Positions 24,275 through 31,945 are shown, numbered from the stretch's first letter. The stretch is DNA of 37,452 bases from an uncultured Mucilaginibacter sp. (GCF_937859865.1 NZ_CALMAT010000113.1:1-37452), one strand, 5' to 3'. Notes: generated by a model from the letters alone, not told the origin. Translations and numbers: made by a program.

Positions 24275-26236
24275 TTACTTTCCTTTTTCGGTGTCTGTTT
24301 TTTCTGTTTTTGCAACAACGGTTTCCGGGTTTGCGGCCATTTCAATCATCGCAGAAACTTCATCTCTGATGCTTTCGGCGTTTCCATCAAAACCTACTTT
24401 TTTAAAGCGAATGTTCCCGTCTTTATCTAAAACAAATTTAGTCGGGATGCCTTCTACCCCAAATGTGCTGATCACTTTTGATTGCCGGTTATCGCTTCCT
24501 TTTTCATCCAATAAAACCTGGAAAGTGTAATGGTTATCGGCAATAAATTTTTTGACACCGGTTAAATAATCATCGCCGTTTTCCCAAGTATCAATAAATA
24601 AAAACTTTACGTTTGGGTTGTCTTTGTATTTGTTCACGGCCAGTTGCATCCCCGGAAAAGACATTTTGCAAGGGCCGCACCAGGTAGCCCAAAAATCAAT
24701 CACTACCACTTTGCCTTTTAAATCGGCCAGTGAAACTGCTTTTCCGCTGGTATCTTTCAAAGTAAAAAGTGGTGCTGGTTGGTTGATCATTTCTTTGGCT
24801 AAAGCAGTTCTTGCGGCTATTGAAGCTGCGTTTTTTAAAGAAGCAAAATATGGATCGTAACCAGCATCAGAACCTTTTGCTTTTACATATATGGCTTTCA
24901 AATCAGCATTCATACTTTCAGAACTTTTGCCGTTTTTAATCGCCGTTTCTATTACTTGTCTGGCTTTTTGATCCTCTCCAACTGCTTTTAAAATTGATGT
25001 ATAATTTTCATTAATATCTACAGCGTTTCCTTTTGACCTTTCGTAAACGGGCTGCTCATAACTTAGTGCTTCTTTGGGTTTGTTTTGTTTGAGCAGGATA
25101 AAAGCATAGGTATCAGCGTACATATCATAAGCTGATTGGTACCTTTCTTTCAACATTTTTGGAGAGGCATAAGGCTGGGAACCGGGATTATTGATTTTCT
25201 CTTTTGTTAAATCTAAAGATTGTTTTGAGATGTTTGCCGCTTCATCCAGATGTTCCCCTTTTTTAGCCCAGTTAAAGGCAACGTTGTTTAAACCCATAGC
25301 AAGATATGATTTATCCTTGATCTGGTTTTCCCAGCGGTGATAATCATCCATTTTACCTTCCCGCAAATAAGAACCTGCCAATTGCAAGCGTAAATTATCT
25401 TGAACCGTTTTCTTTTCGGTTGCGCTTTCAGGATACTTCTTTACATATTCATTATACAATGCTTCTTTTTTAACCAGATCTTTCTCTTTATTAAAATCCA
25501 TTGCCAATTCGCTTTTGGCAAGTTCTCCATTAGGAAATTTAGCTTTTATAACAGCAGTCAAAGAATCTGCGGAAGCCTTTTTTGTTCTTCTCAATAAATT
25601 ACTGGCCAAGATCAAATCTTTTTCATTATTGCTTTTCATCAAAGCGTTTAATTTTTGATCAAGCACAGGTGCAAAAGCTGGGTTTTTACCCGAAGCCAAC
25701 ATGGAAAGATACATAGGCTGATATTCCTTTTCGCTTTGCGGATAAGTTTGAAACTCCTGCTGATACAAAGAAAAGGCCTCATTTGAGTCTGTTTTGATTT
25801 TTGCAACCGCTGTTCCAAAACCGCTAAACAAAACAAAAGCTTTAGAAGCGTAAGTGCCTTCAACCGGCTTGTTGCCTTTGTAAATTGTGTATAAATAACC
25901 CTGCCCATTGTTATCGTCAATCGCCTCATCTTTGCTGATTTTTATAAAAAAAGCTTTTGCCGTAGCCGGAATTGTAAAATCGCCTTTTAAAAGTTTCCCG
26001 GTCGGTTTTAGGTCAATGTCAGCAACGGGATAATCTTTGTTGTCTAAAAAATAAATTGCAGCGTTCAAATCGCTTTTACCATCAACCGGCGTGCCTGAAG
26101 GATCATAAGTAACCGCTATCTTTTCCCCTGCTTTTGGGTAAGCATCCGAAAGGTTTAAGTGTGCACCGCTTTGTGCAAACCCGTTTTGCATGGTCAGGAT
26201 TCCTGAAAATGCAAGCATAAGTTTCAGTTTTCTCAT
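24275..26236 (-). CDS. TlpA-like thioredoxin with large N-terminal helical-repeat domain
   Basis: The frame is open to 26266, but the ATG at 26236 gives a canonical signal peptide (MRKLKLMLAFSGILTMQNGF, ending AQS) and 653 residues. Residues about 25-150 are a beta-rich domain of the type that precedes such reductases in Bacteroidota. Residues about 160-470 are helical, with TPR-like repeats (LKQNKPKEALSYEQPVYERS and similar). The C-terminal thioredoxin domain has WATWCGPC (C520, C523) and a VEGIPTKF cis-proline segment. It is probably a periplasmic disulfide reductase with a protein-binding front part. It is a paralogue of the gene at 23570, from which it differs by the added N-terminal region. 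The 12-mer appears near both ends, with a one-mismatch copy at 26289. Confidence 0.92.
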   Translation of the reverse strand: MRKLKLMLAFSGILTMQNGFAQSGAHLNLSDAYPKAGEKIAVTYDPSGTPVDGKSDLNAAIYFLDNKDYPVADIDLKPTGKLLKGDFTIPATAKAFFIKISKDEAIDDNNGQGYLYTIYKGNKPVEGTYASKAFVLFSGFGTAVAKIKTDSNEAFSLYQQEFQTYPQSEKEYQPMYLSMLASGKNPAFAPVLDQKLNALMKSNNEKDLILASNLLRRTKKASADSLTAVIKAKFPNGELAKSELAMDFNKEKDLVKKEALYNEYVKKYPESATEKKTVQDNLRLQLAGSYLREGKMDDYHRWENQIKDKSYLAMGLNNVAFNWAKKGEHLDEAANISKQSLDLTKEKINNPGSQPYASPKMLKERYQSAYDMYADTYAFILLKQNKPKEALSYEQPVYERSKGNAVDINENYTSILKAVGEDQKARQVIETAIKNGKSSESMNADLKAIYVKAKGSDAGYDPYFASLKNAASIAARTALAKEMINQPAPLFTLKDTSGKAVSLADLKGKVVVIDFWATWCGPCKMSFPGMQLAVNKYKDNPNVKFLFIDTWENGDDYLTGVKKFIADNHYTFQVLLDEKGSDNRQSKVISTFGVEGIPTKFVLDKDGNIRFKKVGFDGNAESIRDEVSAMIEMAANPETVVAKTEKTDTEKGK

Positions 26237-26311
26237 AACAACTAATTTTTTAGGAAAAATAAACAATTTAAAACTTAAAAAGAAAACAATACTTCTTTTA
26301 CCGATAAAAAT

Positions 26312-26908
26312 TTACACCAAATGGCTCACCCCACCTGAAACCACAAACTTCATCATCTCCGAAGCGCTTTTATCAATTGGCTTAACCCTTATGGCTGGCA
26401 AAATCACCAATTGGCCGGTGAACGAATAAGAAAACGGAAAGTAAACGGCCACATCATCCGGCAAGCCCAAAACGTTTAAATCTTTGTGCGTTACAAAACC
26501 GATGCGTTTTAAACCAAACTCGTCCATCGTTACCAAAACGGGTTCGTTAAACTTTTTTTCATCGCCTACAAAAGCTTCCGTCAGGTCTTTTACCGAAGAA
26601 TACACAAAGTTGAACAAAGGCAAACGGTGGAACAGGCGCGAAAACCACTTGTAAATCGGCTCGGTAATTAAATAAGTTACAACAACACCGGCGATCATGA
26701 TCACCACGATCACCGTTAAAATCCCCAAACCGGGAATGTAAATTGGTTTCCCGGTTTTGGCATCGGTCAGGATCAAATCACTCAAGTTAAGCGACTTATC
26801 AACAGAAGCCACAATCCAAACAATTAGAAAAATAGCCGCACCAATGGGCACAACCACCAAAACACCTTTGATAAAATAATTGATTAAGGCTCGGAAAATA
26901 CGGTTCAT
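26312..26908 (-). CDS. DUF502 family inner-membrane protein
   Basis: This 198-residue protein belongs to the DUF502 family of integral membrane proteins. Two long hydrophobic segments (about residues 10-35, YFIKGVLVVVPIGAAIFLIVW, and 60-85, LGILTVIVVIMIAGVVVTYL) precede a soluble C-terminal beta-rich part. Characteristic family elements are IPGLGIL after the first loop, FSRLFHRLPLFNFVYSSVKDLTEAF, and DEFGLKRIGFVTH. The function is unknown. It is upstream of the TlpA gene on the same strand and its start is ten bases from the end of murF-alr (26919), so it is likely in the same transcript as the cell-wall gene. Confidence 0.9.
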   Translation of the reverse strand: MNRIFRALINYFIKGVLVVVPIGAAIFLIVWIVASVDKSLNLSDLILTDAKTGKPIYIPGLGILTVIVVIMIAGVVVTYLITEPIYKWFSRLFHRLPLFNFVYSSVKDLTEAFVGDEKKFNEPVLVTMDEFGLKRIGFVTHKDLNVLGLPDDVAVYFPFSYSFTGQLVILPAIRVKPIDKSASEMMKFVVSGGVSHLV

Positions 26909-26918
26909 GTTGCTGTTT

Positions 26919-29387
26919 TTACTCGTAAAAATATACCCTTTTTACCCGTTGGGAAATGTTGGTGAGGATCTCGTATGGAATCGTTCCGGCTTGTTGGGCC
27001 AGCGTTTCTATCCGAAGCTGATCGTTAAAAACAATCACTTCGTCGTCCTCTTCCACCTCAATTTCGCTCACATCCAACATACACATATCCATCGAAATAT
27101 GGCCGATCGTTGGCGCCAATTTTCCGTTGATGAGCATTTTACCGTTCCCGTTGCCAAAAACGCGCAAATAACCATCGGCATAACCAATGCGAACGGTTGC
27201 AATCTGGCCGTCTTTTTCCATTTCATCGTTCCGACTGTAGCCAATTGTTTCGCCTGCTTTTACTTTTTTAAGTTGGGAAATGCTGGTTTTTAAAGCGGCA
27301 ACAGGCTGCAAAAGATTGCTTTGCTGGTCATCCGAAGTATCAATTCCGTACAAACCGATGCCAAGACGGACCATATCCAACTGCATTTCGGGAAAGCGGG
27401 AAATAGCCGAAGTATTGGCGATGTGCTTGATAAAAGCGTAACCCAAAGTTGTTTCTATTTGCCGGCAAACTTGTTGAAAAGCAGCAAATTGTTGTCGCGT
27501 AAATTCATCATGTTTTGCAGAACCGCTGGCCGCCAAATGCGAAAAAACGGATTTGACTTGCAATTGCGGGTTGTTTTTAAGCACTTGGCAAAGCTGTTCC
27601 GCTTCGTCAGTTTCAAAACCCAAACGGTGCATCCCGGTATCAATTTTTAGATGGATGGGAGAAGGAATCACTGATTTTTGACCGATAAAAGAAGCATATC
27701 GTTCTAACAAGTTAAAACTGTAAATCTCCGGTTCCAACTGGTGCTGAACCAATTCTGCAAAAGCCGTAAATCCTGGGTTTAAAACCATAATGGGCAGCGT
27801 AATTCCCGCATTTCGCAGCGCAACGCCTTCATCTACATAAGCTACGGCCAGGTAATCCACTTTGTTAAATTGCAAAATGCCTGCAATTTCAAAACTTCCG
27901 CTGCCGTACGAAAAAGCTTTTACCATCGCCATCAGTTTTACGCCCGGTTTTAAAATGGATTTGTAATGGTTGAGGTTGTTTTGAAGCGCGTTTAAATTAA
28001 TCTCCAAAACCGTTTCATGTGTTTTTTGCGATAAAATGCGGCTGATCCGTTCAAACTCAAAACTCCGCGAACCTTTTAGCAAAATGGTTTCATCTCGAAA
28101 TTGAAGCTGAGGCAATTCCTTCAACAACGATTCTGTGTTTGGAAAAAAATGTTTTTCCTGAATTTGAAAGGCTTGTTCGTTTTCTGAAATCTCCTCTCCT
28201 ACACCAATCAGCCGGTCGATTTTTTTTTGTTGAATCAAAGCGGAAACCTGTTTGTACAATTCATCGCTTTTTAAACCCGACTGGTAAATATCCGACAGAA
28301 TTAAGGTTTTCTTCGGATGCTGTTTTTGCCGCTCTAAAAAGTTTAAAGCAATCTCCAACGAGTTGATATCTGAGTTGTACGAATCATCAATAACGGAACA
28401 GTTGTGCGTACCGTTTTTCAGTTCCAGCCGCATACTTACGGCGTTTAGCGTTTCCATCCTTCGGCCCAAAACTTCGGGATTTGTGCCTAAAGCCAGTGCG
28501 GTTGCCCAGCAAAGCAGGGCGTTTTCTACCGAAGCTTCATCGGTAAATGGAATGCTGCATACCAATTTTTTGCCGGTAAAAACAGCATTGATTTGGGTTT
28601 TCCCTATAAAGGTTTCCTGTTCCAAAACAAACAAATCGGCTTGCTTTGATTTTTTGCTGATGGTAAAAGTCTTCAACCCGTTCAATTCCCGCGCGGTCTC
28701 TTCCGGCGCCTGGTCCTGATTGTAAACCAGCAGATGCACGTTTTTAAACAGCTTTAATTTCTCCTTCAGCTTCTCGTTTCGATTAATAAAACCTTCATCA
28801 TGTGCGGCGGCAAAATGTGTTAATACGCCGATGGTTGGTTTGATCATCGCTTCCAGCCGTTCCATTTCTCCAGGCAAAGAAATCCCGGCTTCAAAAATCC
28901 CCAGCTCGTTTTGCGCATCAATTTGCCAAAGCGAAAGCGGCACGCCGGTTTGCGAGTTGTAACTTTTCGGGCTTCGTACCACGTTTTTATCTAGCGAAAG
29001 CAATTGGTACAACCATTCTTTTACTACTGTTTTGCCGTTGCTTCCGGTTATCGCTATCACTTCCAAATCAAACTGGCTGCGATGAAAAGCGGCCAATTGT
29101 TGCAAGGCTGGCAATACTTCTTTTACCACTATAAAATTGGCGTTGTTTAGTTCTTGTGGAATTTGACAACCTTCCTTCACCACAAAATTGAAAACGCCGG
29201 CAGCATATAATTCGGGAATGAAACTGTGGCCGTCGCGCTTTCCATCCAAAGCAAAAAACAAAGATTTGGCGGCGTTACTGATACGGCGGCTATCAGTAAG
29301 CAAATGTTCAATCGCAACATCTTGGGCAATGCTTCTTTTAGCACCTAAAATTTCACTGATTTTTTGAATGGAATAACGACCGGGCAT
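26919..29387 (-). CDS. Bifunctional UDP-MurNAc-tripeptide:D-Ala-D-Ala ligase / alanine racemase (MurF-Alr fusion)
   Basis: This 822-residue fusion joins two steps of peptidoglycan precursor synthesis: making D-alanine and adding D-Ala-D-Ala to UDP-MurNAc-tripeptide in the cytoplasm. Residues 1-455 are MurF, with the N-terminal UDP-binding domain, the ATP loop ITGSNGKT (113-120), the central ligase domain and the C-terminal domain (VIDDSYNSD). Residues about 458-822 are alanine racemase, with the PLP-lysine K490 in MVKAFSYGSG, GIGLYGI, IGYSRND (catalytic Tyr region) and RIGYADGY. Such MurF-Alr fusions are typical for Bacteroidota. Three copies of the dispersed word are inside the gene (27686, 28577 and 29329). 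The start codon faces recX, a divergent neighbour 56 bases away. Confidence 0.95.
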   Translation of the reverse strand: MPGRYSIQKISEILGAKRSIAQDVAIEHLLTDSRRISNAAKSLFFALDGKRDGHSFIPELYAAGVFNFVVKEGCQIPQELNNANFIVVKEVLPALQQLAAFHRSQFDLEVIAITGSNGKTVVKEWLYQLLSLDKNVVRSPKSYNSQTGVPLSLWQIDAQNELGIFEAGISLPGEMERLEAMIKPTIGVLTHFAAAHDEGFINRNEKLKEKLKLFKNVHLLVYNQDQAPEETARELNGLKTFTISKKSKQADLFVLEQETFIGKTQINAVFTGKKLVCSIPFTDEASVENALLCWATALALGTNPEVLGRRMETLNAVSMRLELKNGTHNCSVIDDSYNSDINSLEIALNFLERQKQHPKKTLILSDIYQSGLKSDELYKQVSALIQQKKIDRLIGVGEEISENEQAFQIQEKHFFPNTESLLKELPQLQFRDETILLKGSRSFEFERISRILSQKTHETVLEINLNALQNNLNHYKSILKPGVKLMAMVKAFSYGSGSFEIAGILQFNKVDYLAVAYVDEGVALRNAGITLPIMVLNPGFTAFAELVQHQLEPEIYSFNLLERYASFIGQKSVIPSPIHLKIDTGMHRLGFETDEAEQLCQVLKNNPQLQVKSVFSHLAASGSAKHDEFTRQQFAAFQQVCRQIETTLGYAFIKHIANTSAISRFPEMQLDMVRLGIGLYGIDTSDDQQSNLLQPVAALKTSISQLKKVKAGETIGYSRNDEMEKDGQIATVRIGYADGYLRVFGNGNGKMLINGKLAPTIGHISMDMCMLDVSEIEVEEDDEVIVFNDQLRIETLAQQAGTIPYEILTNISQRVKRVYFYE

Positions 29388-29443
29388 AGCGCGAATTTGA
29401 AGATATTTCTGCCAATAGAAGAATTTTAACGATTTTTGGGTTG

Positions 29444-29929
29444 ATGGATTTTGAAGAAAGCAAACCGAAAATACTCGACCCCAAAACAGCGTTGCTGAAA
29501 GCCGAGAAATATTGCGTTTACCAGGAACGCGCGCAGCAGGAAGTGCGCGATAAGCTGTACACTTTTGGTTTGCACCAGCGCGATGTAGAAAATATCATCT
29601 CGGAACTCATCAGCAATAATTTTTTGAATGAAGAACGTTTTGCAAACGCATACACTTTAGGGAAATTCAGACAAAAAGGCTGGGGCAAAATCAAGATTAA
29701 ACAGGCTTTAAAACTGAAACGGGTGCCGGACGGCTTGATTAAAAAAGCATTACAGCAAATTGATTTGGACGATTACCTGCAAAAGCTAAAAGGCATTCTG
29801 GAGAAAAAAGCCGCTTTATTGAAAGAAAAAGATGCTTATAAAAGAAGCTACCAGCTAAAACAGTACGCTTATGGCAAAGGCTACGAAGGCGATTTGGTAG
29901 TTGAAGTTTTGAAAGCCAATGACTTATAA
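29444..29929 (+). CDS. recX: Regulatory protein RecX
   Basis: RecX is a small helical protein that binds RecA filaments and limits strand exchange. The reading frame begins with a TTG at 29441, but the ATG at 29444 (MDFEESKPKILDPKTALLKA) is the likely start, giving 161 residues, a usual length. The three-helix repeats are visible: KAEKYCVYQERAQQEVRDKL, then VENIISELISNNFLNEERFA with the typical LNDxRFA-like motif, GKFRQKGWGKIKIKQALKLK, and a C-terminal KGYEGDLVVEVL. It is divergent from murF-alr with a short shared upstream region. The frame ends 68 bases before the tRNA-Gly. RecA itself is not in the window. Confidence 0.92.
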   Translation: MDFEESKPKILDPKTALLKAEKYCVYQERAQQEVRDKLYTFGLHQRDVENIISELISNNFLNEERFANAYTLGKFRQKGWGKIKIKQALKLKRVPDGLIKKALQQIDLDDYLQKLKGILEKKAALLKEKDAYKRSYQLKQYAYGKGYEGDLVVEVLKANDL

Positions 29930-29956
29930 AAAAATGAAAAAAAAGCTTGCCAAAGG

Positions 29957-29987
29957 CTTGTGTTTTTTTTGAATCTGTATATATTTG
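29957..29987 (+). promoter_or_regulatory. Promoter of tRNA-Gly, Bacteroidota consensus
   Basis: CTTG at 29957-29960, then 19 bases, then TATATTTG at 29980-29987. The -7 element matches TAnnTTTG exactly and the -33 element matches three of four bases of TTTG. Transcription would start within a few bases of the tRNA 5' end at 29998. Confidence 0.75.
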
Positions 29988-29997
29988 CAACCACAAT

Positions 29998-30070
29998 GCG
30001 AAAGTAGCTCAGTTGGTAGAGCGCAACCTTGCCAAGGTTGAGGTCGCGAGTTCGAACCTCGTCTTTCGCT
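29998..30070 (+). tRNA. tRNA-Gly (anticodon GCC)
   Basis: This 73-base gene folds with acceptor GCGAAAG/CTTTCGC, a D-arm AGCTCAGTTGGTAGAGC, an anticodon stem CAACC/GGTTG with loop TTGCCAA giving anticodon GCC, and the T-arm GAGGT-type stem with TTCGAAC. The discriminator is T70 and CCA is not encoded. A good promoter lies just upstream and a rho-independent terminator follows. Confidence 0.96.
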
Positions 30071-30096
30071 CTTAGCCTCACAAGCCTCACCCTAAA

Positions 30097-30125
30097 TCCC
30101 TCTCCAAAAGAGAGGGACTTTTTTT
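30097..30125 (+). terminator. Terminator after tRNA-Gly
   Basis: TCCCTCTC (30097-30104) pairs perfectly with GAGAGGGA (30110-30117) around a 5-base loop, followed by CTTTTTTT. This is a textbook rho-independent terminator, 27 bases beyond the tRNA. Confidence 0.85.
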
Positions 30126-30165
30126 AGAGAGGAAATTTAGTTTAGAGGAATAACCAACATTGCTT

Positions 30166-30250
30166 GCTCGGGTGGTGGAACTGGTAGACACGCAGGACTT
30201 AAAATCCTGTTCCCGTTAAAGGAGTGCGGGTTCGATTCCCGCCCCGAGTA
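30166..30250 (+). tRNA. tRNA-Leu (anticodon UAA)
   Basis: The 85-base gene has acceptor GCTCGGG/CCCGAGT (one G-U pair), D-arm GTGGAACTGGTAGACAC, anticodon stem CAGGA/TCCTG with loop CTTAAAA (anticodon TAA), a long variable arm (TTCCCGTTAAAGGAGT) typical of type II tRNAs, and a T-arm GCGGG/CCCGC. The 3' 43 bases are repeated exactly at 30355-30397. A terminator directly follows. Confidence 0.96.
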
Positions 30251-30251
30251 C
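30209..30251 (+). repeat. 43-bp direct repeat, left copy (tRNA-Leu 3' end, attachment-site candidate)
   Basis: The 3' half of tRNA-Leu from the end of the anticodon stem to one base past the gene is identical to 30355-30397, 146 bases away. Integrative elements often duplicate the 3' end of their target tRNA, so this is one of two candidate att copies. Confidence 0.75.
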
Positions 30252-30288
30252 AAAGCCTGATACCAAAGTATTGGGCTTTGTTATTTTA
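30251..30288 (+). terminator. Terminator after tRNA-Leu
   Basis: CAAAGCC (30251-30257) pairs with GGCTTTG (30274-30280), with an inner ATAC/GTAT pairing around CAAA, followed by TTATTTT. It starts immediately behind the tRNA. Confidence 0.7.
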
Positions 30289-30309
30289 AAAAATTTGTTT
30301 TAAGGGAAC

Positions 30310-30397
30310 AGCATCAACGCCAGAACTGGCAGGCACGCCCCGATTAAGATCGGGGTTCCCGTTAAAGGAGTGCGGGTTCGATTCCCGCCCCGAGTAC
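30310..30397 (+). pseudogene. Degenerate tRNA-Leu copy with 43-bp identical 3' end (attachment-site candidate)
   Basis: This stretch lines up with the whole tRNA-Leu. The acceptor 5' strand is lost, the D-arm is recognisable but altered (AGAACTGGCAGGCACGC), and the 17-base anticodon arm is replaced by the 18-base hairpin CCCCGATTAAGATCGGGG. From 30355 on it is identical to the real tRNA. Without a 5' acceptor strand it cannot make a normal cloverleaf. It also holds the stop codon of the recombinase gene on the other strand. Confidence 0.75.
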
Positions 30398-31936
30398 TGC
30401 ACGGGAAAGACGCAATGAATCACGTTCTTTCCCGTTTTTTTTTGGCTTTAACATGCTGTTAATCTGAAATATAAGAAGTGCTGCTTCATTCATTCGCTGG
30501 GTTCGATATTCGTTCCCGTCAAATCTCATTTTTTCACGGTATATCGAACCCAGTATTGCCCTTTTAGTTAAAACGTCTCCCTCTCCATACAATGTTTCGA
30601 GTCTTGAAAGTACCTCAATTGCTTTTAAAACCATATTATCTACACTGATAGTGTTAGATTTTAGTACCCTCGCCTCTGAAAGCATATCTTCAAGCCTTTT
30701 TATTTTTTGCTCACAATCTTTTTTCATTATTGCATAATCATCCGCCTCTAGTTTTCCGTCAAAAAGTAGGTCCCTTGCGTTCGCTAATTTAATCTTGAGC
30801 TTTGCAATTTGTTCTGCTATTTCACGCCTTTGGTCAACAGTATTTCCTTTATGAGTTTTATAAATGTCAAGTACAACTGTTTTGTATAATTCAGACATGC
30901 CTGGCAAGGGTACAAATTTTAAAAGTTCTTCTTGAACAGCTTTATTGACATGATCTGCCTTATATCGACAACCGCACCCATAAATTGATTGAGCGTGATA
31001 ATAATAGTAATAACCTCCTTTTTTCCCTTTTGATGCACTTCCTGTAAGTTGTTTATTACAAGTTGCGCATTCCAAAAAGCTTTGTAGCGGTAAGCCTTCA
31101 TTGATTTTTACAGCATTTAAACGCATTGCTTTTGTACGACCATTCAATATATCCTGCACTTTATGAAATAAAGTCTCTTTAATTAATGGCTCATGTAAGC
31201 CATTTACCCATTGTTCTTCTTCATCTTTAAAAGCCTTTACGACTATCTTTCCACAGTAGACGGGGTTTCTAATCTCACGATAGAAATTCATTCGGCTTAT
31301 CATAAATCCTCTGTCGTTAGCCATCTTTCTAATTTGATCAGGCGCAAATACTCCTTCAGCAATAGTTTCAAATATCCATTTCATCTGCGGCGCTTCTATT
31401 GGATTAAACGCAATATATTTACTACCATCTTCTCTTGTTTTATTATCATATCCTATTGGGGCAACGCCCATATATCTGCCCTCTTTTCTCGCCCGCCGCA
31501 TTCCTTGTTTTACGTTTAAAGCTCGTCGGTCATTTTCTACCTCCGGTGCAGCTAAATAAAATGCCAACATAATTTTGTTTTCCGGGATTTCTAAATTAAG
31601 AGGTTGTTCGACTGCCTGGGGTTCAATTCCCAATCTCGTTAATGTAGAAATCATTTGATAAGCATCTCCTGCATTACGGCTAAACCTATCCCACTTTGTA
31701 AAAAGAACTAAGTCAGCACCCCTTCCTTTATTCTTACGAATCTCAGTCAAATACTTATTCCACTCCGGACGATTAAAGGTTTTTGCAGAATGATCTTCAA
31801 ATAATACCTTTCGTACTTTCATACCATTAATTTCACAATATTTCTGTAACTGCTCATTCTGGTCTCTTTGAGAATAACCTTTGTCTGCCTGCTCGTCTGT
31901 TGATACCCTAATGTATAAATCTGCAATTTTCATCAT
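30362..31936 (-). CDS. Large serine recombinase (resolvase/invertase-type integrase)
   Basis: This 524-residue site-specific recombinase is probably the integrase of the element. The N-terminal resolvase domain has the catalytic serine in LYIRVSTDEQ (S12) and the conserved LVLFTKWDRFSRNAGDAY helix. A recombinase domain follows from about 155 to 260 (GVAPIGYDN and FYREIRNPVYCGKI), then a zinc ribbon beginning CATC near 295 with a partner CGC, and a C-terminal coiled coil (about 370-440). The last residues (AVLGAGIEPALL) are read from the complement of the duplicated tRNA-Leu 3' end, which also supplies the stop. Start at 31936, with an alternative ATG at 31933. The small gene upstream ends nine bases before it. 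Confidence 0.92.
   Translation of the reverse strand: MMKIADLYIRVSTDEQADKGYSQRDQNEQLQKYCEINGMKVRKVLFEDHSAKTFNRPEWNKYLTEIRKNKGRGADLVLFTKWDRFSRNAGDAYQMISTLTRLGIEPQAVEQPLNLEIPENKIMLAFYLAAPEVENDRRALNVKQGMRRARKEGRYMGVAPIGYDNKTREDGSKYIAFNPIEAPQMKWIFETIAEGVFAPDQIRKMANDRGFMISRMNFYREIRNPVYCGKIVVKAFKDEEEQWVNGLHEPLIKETLFHKVQDILNGRTKAMRLNAVKINEGLPLQSFLECATCNKQLTGSASKGKKGGYYYYYHAQSIYGCGCRYKADHVNKAVQEELLKFVPLPGMSELYKTVVLDIYKTHKGNTVDQRREIAEQIAKLKIKLANARDLLFDGKLEADDYAIMKKDCEQKIKRLEDMLSEARVLKSNTISVDNMVLKAIEVLSRLETLYGEGDVLTKRAILGSIYREKMRFDGNEYRTQRMNEAALLIFQINSMLKPKKNGKERDSLRLSRAVLGAGIEPALL
30401..30443 (+). terminator. Strong plus-strand terminator inside the recombinase 3' end
   Basis: ACGGGAAAGA (30401-30410) pairs perfectly with TCTTTCCCGT (30426-30435), followed by nine T. 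It terminates transcripts coming rightward out of the tRNA-Leu copy. It overlaps the last codons of the minus-strand recombinase gene. Confidence 0.8.
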
Positions 31937-31945
31937 TTTTAAATT

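Larger units (their letters stand above)
2187..29340. repeat. Dispersed 12-base word TAAAAGAAGCAT / TAAAAACAGCAT, 26 exact copies
   Basis: This entry covers a set of dispersed sites, not one block. TAAAAGAAGCAT starts on the plus strand at 4195, 7131, 13193, 13434, 14061, 19058, 20069, 23501, 24224 and 27686. Its complement ATGCTTCTTTTA starts at 3163, 6115, 9225, 15366, 19990, 23530, 24252 and 29329. The variant TAAAAACAGCAT starts at 9066, 22168 and 28577 as well as 9432, and its complement at 2187, 4119, 11537 and 16595. One-mismatch copies also exist, for example at 11735, 26289 and 29114. Flanks are partly conserved, with GVYR before the core and YGSC after it. Most intergenic copies sit 5-50 bases beyond a stop codon; nine copies are inside genes. 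None occurs between 29,341 and the window end. Confidence 0.9.

Noticed and set aside
29829-29850. Copy of the 12-mer in recX
   Set aside because: TAAAAGAAGCTA differs at the last two bases and was not counted.
30310-30397. Second functional tRNA-Leu
   Set aside because: The 5' acceptor strand is missing and the anticodon arm has an 8-base loop, so no complete cloverleaf forms.
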